In this document: in pieces, positions 58,397 through 64,000 of the stretch
Position numbering within the stretch: the stretch's first letter is position 1
How the letters are laid out: each line of letters opens with the position of its first letter
Origin: Diplodia intermedia
Taxonomy: Eukaryota > Ascomycota > Dothideomycetes > Botryosphaeriales > Botryosphaeriaceae
DNA length: 64,000 nucleotides
Assembly: GCA_021495925.1 (NCBI GenBank)
Contig: JAKEKT010000096.1
Location: forward strand, 62,001 to 126,000
Reading direction: 5' to 3'
Notes under the pieces: model-generated
The model's input: the letters and a program-made list of their open reading frames with translations, nothing else
Database searches by the model: none
What the model was told of the DNA's origin: nothing
Translations under genes and position numbers: made by a program

Positions 58397-58882
58397 GATT
58401 GCTCTTGAAGCGTGGGTTGTGCGACGAGGTTTTTATGGCTTGGTGGGATAGTGGACCCTTGCTCGCCTTTGGGGCAGCTACGCACCTCGCCCAAACCACA
58501 AGTCTGGGAAGGCGCCACCCGACCGTTCTTCCTCCATCCCTCAGTCCACGTTTCTCTCGCCCTTTTCTTTACAACCTGGTCCCCAAAAGCCATGACATTG
58601 ATTTTAACCGTCTGCTACTACGCAATACGTCTCATCCACCGCCACGGACTCGCTACATTGGGATGTGTTACATTTGCGGCAGTGGGTAGGAGTCGAACAA
58701 ATATGCTTGCCGTGGAAGCCAATTCAAACCATCCTCAGTTCTGGCTGTCAATTTTGCGGGTTGAACTTCTACCCACGGCTGATCCTGAGCTTGAGGCGAA
58801 CCATGGATCTGAAAACCCTGATCGGCCAGAGCTTGAGCATAAATGCTTTGCTCTTTCCCTATCATTCTCTCTGTAAATCATA
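58397..58882. promoter_or_regulatory. 486-bp divergent promoter between two F-box-like genes
   Basis: The two start codons face outward across 486 bp. No TATA or CCAAT element was recognised with confidence. Because both genes encode the same domain type, the region may control them together. Confidence 0.45.
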
Positions 58883-60307
58883 ATGTCCTCGCTCCAAGAT
58901 CACCGCTTCTCCCCCTTCTCACCCTCCTGCTCCTCCTGCTCCTCCCCCTCCTCCCCCTCCTCCCCCTCCTCCCCCTCCTCCCCCTCCTCCTCCTCCCCCT
59001 CCTTCCCTTTCCTCAGCCTGCCCCGCGAACTGCGCGATCTCATCTACACCCACCTCATCGTCTCCGCCGGCACCCCCGCCACTAGCCCCAAACACTCTCT
59101 CTTATACCGCCTCCCGCACGATTTCAGATCCCTCCTATGGAGGAACTGCATGGATATCCGCCCACAGGTGCGCGGAACCACCCTCCCCAGCCGACGCATA
59201 ATCCGCAACGCCCTCGATGACCGGTATGCTCCCGCTTACACCGTCGACACTCCCGGCTTCACTGACTTCGTGAGGAAACAAAACAGCGACCCCGCCTGCA
59301 CCATCCCCACCATCGACGCCCTGCACGCCTCCCACGCCGCGTGCGGAATCCTCCACTCCAACAAGCAGCTGCGCGCCGAATGCATCGCCGCCGCCCGCGC
59401 GGCCGTCGGCGTCAGCGCCGCCGTCAGAGTGGTCAGCGGCGGCGCCCTGATGCGGAAGGGCATCCAGGCGTTGCACATGCACTCGGCGCGGCAGCACCTG
59501 CAGGTGCTCGAGCTGCGGCTCCTGACGTGCCCGCTGGCTCGGCCCAGCCCGGGGATGTTGGAGCGCGGTTTGAACGACCTTTTCACGACGACGGCGCCGC
59601 CGCAGACGTCGTCGGGCCAGCAGCACCAGCAGCTGCCGGGAGCGCCCTTTCCGGCGCTGCGCCGGCTGCACGTCGTGGTCGAGACCAACCCGAACATTCG
59701 GTACCTCCACGACGACAGCATGGCGTGGATGCCGCACTTCGAGCCGTCGTATGGGGAGGGGGGCCAGGTCGACGCGTACAAACGTGTGGAGGTGAAGATT
59801 GGGGAGCCCTTGGTGGCGGCGCACATGCTGCTGGCGCACGTAGAGGTGCAAGGGTTGCTGGCGTGGGTGCCGCCGCGGGAGTGCGGGCTGAGGGAGTTCT
59901 CGGTCATGGTGAGGGAGAATGTGGGGCTGGCGATTGTGGATGTTGCCGGCAAGGTGTTGCGGAGGAGGGTGTTGGACGCGCCGTTTGTCGCCGTGGTCGA
60001 GCGGTGGGGGTGGGATCTGAGCTTCTTTGAGGCCATGTGGGGTTGGTTGAACGCGCTGAAGCTCGGAGGAATGCATAAGGAGAGGAAAGAGAGGATGTTC
60101 GGGCTCGAGGCGGCTTTGGAGTGGCATAGGAAGGTGGTTTCTGAGCGTTACTTCACTAGGGTTGCTGCAGCCAGGTTGACCGCGCATGTCGAGGACGCGT
60201 ACTACGCCTGGGTGAACTGTGGGAAGCCGTCGTCGGAAAGGATACTGGCCGAAGATTTGGATAAGGTCGGAGGCCCTCTGGCGTGTTTGTACGACTTGGA
60301 CCGTTGA
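58883..60307 (+). CDS. F-box-like / 2EXR-type fungal protein with Ser/Pro repeat N-terminus
   Basis: A single exon encodes 474 aa. Residues 10-42 are a Ser-Pro-Ser low-complexity stretch encoded by a CTCCTCCCC repeat (about 58926..59008). Directly after it comes 'FLSLPRELRDLIYTHLIVSA', the F-box-like helix pair, and later 'ACGILHSNKQLRAECIAAA', equivalent to the 'N-xx-LR-xE' block of the divergent neighbour. The C-terminal half ('ALRRLHVVVETNPNIRYL' and 'WGWDLSFFEAMWGWLNALK') has no named domain. A ubiquitin-ligase adaptor role is only inferred from the domain type. Sequence similarity to the divergent gene beyond the F-box region looks low, so if the two are paralogues they are old ones. Confidence 0.75.
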   Translation: MSSLQDHRFSPFSPSCSSCSSPSSPSSPSSPSSPSSSSPSFPFLSLPRELRDLIYTHLIVSAGTPATSPKHSLLYRLPHDFRSLLWRNCMDIRPQVRGTTLPSRRIIRNALDDRYAPAYTVDTPGFTDFVRKQNSDPACTIPTIDALHASHAACGILHSNKQLRAECIAAARAAVGVSAAVRVVSGGALMRKGIQALHMHSARQHLQVLELRLLTCPLARPSPGMLERGLNDLFTTTAPPQTSSGQQHQQLPGAPFPALRRLHVVVETNPNIRYLHDDSMAWMPHFEPSYGEGGQVDAYKRVEVKIGEPLVAAHMLLAHVEVQGLLAWVPPRECGLREFSVMVRENVGLAIVDVAGKVLRRRVLDAPFVAVVERWGWDLSFFEAMWGWLNALKLGGMHKERKERMFGLEAALEWHRKVVSERYFTRVAAARLTAHVEDAYYAWVNCGKPSSERILAEDLDKVGGPLACLYDLDR

Positions 60308-60886
60308 AGATTTCATGTCGCTCATCCCGGTCATGATGATGATCGAACATCCACAGAAATGGCCAAAAGGCATCGAGTCGCTCGTAGATGAAATCTCCAG
60401 CCTCCCTTCATTTAGTCAGTTAACAACATGAGTACCGAACTTTGTGCCTCCCAAAGCCAGCCGTTGTACGACAACCCATAATTTTCCTTGAGGTAAGTAA
60501 GCCTTCAATTGTGCCACTTCACGCAGGGGAATCCTTCTAACGCTTAGATTCCATGTACTGAACTAAAATATACTTAAGCCAACGAGCATTCCTACTGTTT
60601 CACTGCTGCGCTTCACTTACAACGTCATTGAATTGGTCAGATTGTCGATCAGAGCCTCTTGTGGTGTTTTGGAGCGAATGAGCCCAGTGACTGGCCTTCA
60701 CTATATTAATAAGCTGCATAATGCATATGCAAATACGTCTCCAGGCATCAGCGCCGCGCTGCGCCCCGCTCCGTACTTTGACTTCAGCCTTGTCACGGAA
60801 CAACAACATACTGTACTCATGTAGCACTTCGGCCACTTCAATACTACTCAAAACATCTCTACTACACAGGCGGTCAGGAATCCGGG
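60308..60886. other. Intergenic: HET-domain gene promoter
   Basis: 579 bp between two plus-strand genes, AT-richer than its surroundings. A TATA-like sequence (TATATTAATAAG) lies at about 60701..60712, some 180 bp before the HET start codon. Confidence 0.4.
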
Positions 60887-62575
60887 ATGCGCCTGTTGCA
60901 TTGCGAGCGAAGTCCGCAGGACAACCATATTACTCTTTCATTCGAGGTACACCACGGCGAGGCAACACCTGAGTACGCCATTCTATCCCACCGCTGGGGC
61001 CCAACACAGGACGAAGTCTCATTCAACGACATCAATTCCGGATCAGTAGAAACAAAGCCGGGATACGCAAAGGTTCAAGGATGCTGTACCCAAGCGCTTG
61101 AAGACGATTTCCACTACGTTTGGATTGATTCGTGTTGCATCGACAAGAGCAGCAGCGCAGAACTTTCGGAAGCAATCAACTCGATGTACCGCTATTACGC
61201 AAACTCTGCCGTCTGTTATGCGTACCTGGAAGATGTCCACGATGAGGACGATCCCCGTCGAACGGAGTCCAGTTTCGGACAGAGTGAATGGTTCTTTCGT
61301 GGATGGACGTTGCAGGAGCTCATCGCCCCGAGACTCGTCTCCTTTTTCTCCAATGGTTGGATCGAACTGGGCACGAGAGCCGCCCTAGCTGATGAGGTGC
61401 AGGAGATCACGGGTATCGAAAAGAAGTTCCTCGCCGGACATCCAGTTTCCGACGCGAATATTGCGAAGCGGATGTCATGGGCCGCCTACCGAACGACTAC
61501 AAGGGTCGAGGATCAGGCTTATTCACTAATGGGGCTTTTCGATGTCCATATGCCTGCAATATACGGAGAGGGAGAGAAGGCTTTCATGAGACTACAGCTC
61601 GAAATTCTGAAGACCTCGAATGACTACACGATTTTTGCCTGGGATGACCGGAATCGCGAACGCTGTGGAATGCTAGCCGAGCACCCACGGCTATTTTGGA
61701 GAGGATGCTCAGTGGAAAGGACCGAACGCCGTGGGTGTGATGAAAGGGCTGGGAAAACCACCGTCACACCACATTATCAGCTGACAAACTTTGGTCTACA
61801 TATCTGGCTGCCAGTAGAGCAAGGGTTCTCCATTTGTGGATACGGTGACTCAGTCATTCGGGCTGCGCTAGCCTGTAGAGATACAAGCTCTCAACCCCCC
61901 GAAAATGCTTTTTTCATCACACTATTGCCTACGAACGGGCATTACGAAAGGGTCGGGAGGAGTGTGGCACTCGAAAAAAGGGAGAATGCTTCCGAGAGCA
62001 TTGTGTACGAAGAGCTCTTCATTGCGGAGTCTCCGGTTTCACTTGGAATCCAGCCTCGACTGCTGAGAATACGTCCACTCTACCAGCGTCTGGAGGTACA
62101 GTTCCCCAAGCTGCCAGTTTTTGAACTGGTCGATTACTTCCCTAGAAGGTTTCCCAGCAAACCCACAAAGTCGGAATCTTCATTTGTTCTTCTTCCAGAT
62201 GCCTGGGGCAAAGAATATAATGGTGTGTTTTGGAACAGCAGCACGAAAGAGGTGATTGTGGTGTTCGGAAAATTCAAAGAACGAAAAGTGTGGTTGGACG
62301 TGTCTATCTTTACCTCAGACAAGCCGCCGGAAGCCCAAGATCTTCAGCAAGAATACCACAAAAACCCTGACAGTGGCAAAAAATCACTTGGAGTGCTATG
62401 GCTCAAGGGTTACTTGCCTGTCTCACGAAAGCAAGTCATCCTGTCCGCTAAAGAGATGGAGTGTCGACCTTGGCCATGGGAGTACCGGGGATCAGGCGAG
62501 AAGCTTGAAATTACATTACGGACACCCAGTTTGACAAAGGACCAGTTCGTCGGAGGAGTCCGTTCCCGCCTTTAG
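60887..62575 (+). CDS. HET-domain protein (heterokaryon incompatibility family)
   Basis: A single exon encodes 562 aa. HET motifs appear in order: 'EYAILSHRWG' (about residue 29), 'YVWIDSCCIDKSSSAELSEA' (about 78), 'YAYLEDVH', 'RGWTLQELIAPR', then 'AKRMSWAAYRTTTRVEDQAY', 'SLMGLFDVHMPAIYGEGEKA' and 'FMRLQLEILK', the closing block of the domain. The C-terminal 330 residues have no NACHT, ankyrin or WD repeats. They form a single undefined region ('LTNFGLHIWLPV', 'YNGVFWNSSTKEVIVVFGKF') seen in many stand-alone HET proteins. HET domains trigger cell death on non-self recognition during hyphal fusion, but most paralogues are untested. The unbroken frame and complete motif set suggest an intact gene. 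Confidence 0.92.
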   Translation: MRLLHCERSPQDNHITLSFEVHHGEATPEYAILSHRWGPTQDEVSFNDINSGSVETKPGYAKVQGCCTQALEDDFHYVWIDSCCIDKSSSAELSEAINSMYRYYANSAVCYAYLEDVHDEDDPRRTESSFGQSEWFFRGWTLQELIAPRLVSFFSNGWIELGTRAALADEVQEITGIEKKFLAGHPVSDANIAKRMSWAAYRTTTRVEDQAYSLMGLFDVHMPAIYGEGEKAFMRLQLEILKTSNDYTIFAWDDRNRERCGMLAEHPRLFWRGCSVERTERRGCDERAGKTTVTPHYQLTNFGLHIWLPVEQGFSICGYGDSVIRAALACRDTSSQPPENAFFITLLPTNGHYERVGRSVALEKRENASESIVYEELFIAESPVSLGIQPRLLRIRPLYQRLEVQFPKLPVFELVDYFPRRFPSKPTKSESSFVLLPDAWGKEYNGVFWNSSTKEVIVVFGKFKERKVWLDVSIFTSDKPPEAQDLQQEYHKNPDSGKKSLGVLWLKGYLPVSRKQVILSAKEMECRPWPWEYRGSGEKLEITLRTPSLTKDQFVGGVRSRL

Positions 62576-62740
62576 CCAACGGTCTTGTCCGAAGGCCGGG
62601 TCTCAGAAGACGCGGATTGCCATCCACAAGTTCAATTCCCCGCATCGTCCGCATTTTCGGCCAAGCATTCATTCACGTCACGCAAACCACGGGCAAAGCC
62701 CGAAGCCGGACATCATCTTTTCTCAAGAAATACTGTTATT

Positions 62741-62878
62741 GAATCTCAAATCTATGTCGGAACTGAACTCCATGAATCTCAAATCTATGTCAAGAATGAA
62801 CTCCAGATCTCAAATCTATGTCAAGTCGAAACTGAACTCCCATCTCAGCTCTATCTCAAAACTGAACTCCCATCCCAC
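62741..62878. repeat. Degenerate tandem repeat of about 32-41 bp, four copies
   Basis: Copies begin at about 62741, 62774, 62806 and 62850. They share a core 'ATCTCAAATCTATGTC' followed after a short spacer by 'GAACTC'; the fourth is the most diverged. They lie in the convergent spacer between the HET gene and the next minus-strand gene. Confidence 0.75.
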
Positions 62879-62901
62879 CCTGATCATCGCTTTTTCTTCC
62901 C

Positions 62902-63669
62902 TCACCACCTCTTCAAAGCCTCCGCGAGCGTCCGCACCATCTTCCTGGTGTCGTTGCCGGCGCCGTAGAACAGCGAGAACGGCACACTCATCCCAGACGT
63001 GTCCTCCCAGTTACCGGCATAGCGTCCGGGCACGTACTCGGGCGAGCGGCGGTTGAACATCCTGCGCGGCCGACCCGTGGGCGGCGCATCCGCCGCCACG
63101 ACAAACGACACCGACTTGCCGTTGTTCCCCTTCGCTCTCGACTTACCTTTGACAGCGTCGCCACCGGTGACAGCGGTGGAGGAGGAAGACGAGGCCTTGT
63201 CCTCCGCCTGCGCCTTCTTGAAGAAGTCGTCCAGGCACTTCTGCTCGGCGACGCGGGCCCGGGTGTGGTCGCGGCGCGCGGCCGAGGTGCGCCAGTGCAG
63301 CGGGCCGTAGACGTCCTTTGCAATGTCCCAGGCGCGCTTGCTGGCGGCCGTGTGCTGGTGCCGGATGCAGGGCTCGCAGCTGGAGCGGGAGATCTTGGCG
63401 CCGTGGGGGCAGACGGTTGGACGGGTGGGGGTGGGGGGGAGCTCCTTCATGGTGGAGGGAGCGGGAGCGCGGGGTGGGGGCGGGTTGGAAGGCATGCTAG
63501 GGGTGCGGGAGGTGCTGGGGGAGGAAGAGGAGGAAGATGGGTCAGACAGAGTGAGGGAGGCGAACTGCTTGTTCAAGTGTCTGATCTTCTGCGAGATGTG
63601 GTCCTCGTAGGCACTGGGGAGGAGGCGAACTGGAGGGGGCTGGATGCGGATCTGAGGGGTCTGCTGCAT
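62902..63669 (-). CDS. Uncharacterised protein with Cys/His cluster
   Basis: 255 aa if started at the Met of MQQTPQIRIQPPP. The same frame is open further upstream to 63831 and may include a spliced N-terminal part: a CCACAG acceptor-like site precedes 'LELVFELTGIYRNM'. Visible features are a Pro-rich start, a short predicted helix ('HISQKIRHLNKQFASL'), a Ser/Pro linker, then a compact Cys/His cluster (C87, H89, C98, C101, H104, H106) in 'CPHG...SCEPCIRHQH' that could bind zinc. A Lys/Ala-rich helix follows, then a C-terminal 'YVPGRYAGNWEDTSGMSVPF' and 'NDTRKMVRTLAEALKRW'. I do not recognise the family. It converges with the HET gene. Confidence 0.6.
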   Translation of the reverse strand: MQQTPQIRIQPPPVRLLPSAYEDHISQKIRHLNKQFASLTLSDPSSSSSSPSTSRTPSMPSNPPPPRAPAPSTMKELPPTPTRPTVCPHGAKISRSSCEPCIRHQHTAASKRAWDIAKDVYGPLHWRTSAARRDHTRARVAEQKCLDDFFKKAQAEDKASSSSSTAVTGGDAVKGKSRAKGNNGKSVSFVVAADAPPTGRPRRMFNRRSPEYVPGRYAGNWEDTSGMSVPFSLFYGAGNDTRKMVRTLAEALKRW

Positions 63670-64000
63670 ATTGCGGTAGATTCCCGTCAACTCGAATACC
63701 AGTTCCAGCTGTGGAAGTGAGTGGTGGAGGATGATGATGTTACCGGACGGATTCACTCGGGATATTATCAGGATGCATCGCGACTTTGTGTGTAAACAAC
63801 TGCCATTGTTAGCGACTGTTGGATAACGCATATTTGAATGGGTTGATCAGCTTGGTCAAAGAATACAGGCTATCCTGTACAATGCATTGTTGTCGGACAA
63901 AGAGAGATCTACCCGGAGGCGATCTCTTGAATTCTCCTCAAATGCACTACCCGACGATGGCTCCCTAAACGTCCTGAACCTTGTACACCAGCTTGACACC
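63670..64000. other. Upstream flank of the last gene, window edge
   Basis: 331 bp that may contain the promoter or a first exon of the minus-strand Cys/His protein. A CTAAC sequence on the minus strand near 63808 and several AG acceptors make a 5' intron possible, but no donor could be fixed. Confidence 0.35.

Noticed and set aside
63053..63720. Long plus-strand frames over the right-edge gene
   Set aside because: Antisense shadows of the minus-strand Cys/His protein with Gly/Arg-rich composition.

Overview
The window is a GC-rich stretch of a filamentous ascomycete (Pezizomycotina) nuclear genome. A Dothideomycete is my best guess from the protein repertoire, but the sequence alone does not prove it. 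The reasons are short 43-132 nt GT-AG introns with CTAAC/CTGAC branch points, a HET-domain gene, a RIP-like TA-rich repeat relic, and single-copy fungal housekeeping genes. I support 17 protein genes, most of them rebuilt here as spliced models that close in frame. I saw no rRNA, convincing tRNA, CRISPR array or intact transposon.

Layout, left to right: a fasciclin-domain secreted protein running off the left edge (-); ZRG17, a zinc/CDF partner (-); a RIP-mutated relic; PGS1, phosphatidylglycerophosphate synthase (-), head to head with an eight-exon NDUFA12-type complex I subunit (+); a large ABCC/Ybt1-like transporter (+); a cyanamide-hydratase-like HD protein (-); a PlsC-type acyltransferase (-), divergent from a mitochondrial-type NAD kinase (+). 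A roughly 17 kb gene-poor tract follows and ends at a WOPR-domain master regulator of the Wor1/Ryp1/Sge1 type (+). After it come cardiolipin synthase CRD1 (+), a DHA1-type MFS drug transporter (-), WDR70 (+), a NIPA-like magnesium transporter with a very long tail (+), a divergent pair of F-box-like proteins, a HET-domain gene (+), and an uncharacterised Cys/His-containing protein at the right edge (-).

Two themes stand out. First, genes for both committed steps of cardiolipin synthesis (PGS1 and CRD1), a lysophospholipid-type acyltransferase, a complex I subunit and a POS5-like NAD kinase all lie within about 39 kb. Second, the WOPR regulator has by far the largest upstream non-coding region in the window, plus a spliced leader whose first ATG is in frame with the main ORF. 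This recalls the very long WOR1 control region known in Candida albicans.

Splice sites, starts and functions were read by eye. No alignment, expression data or database search was available.
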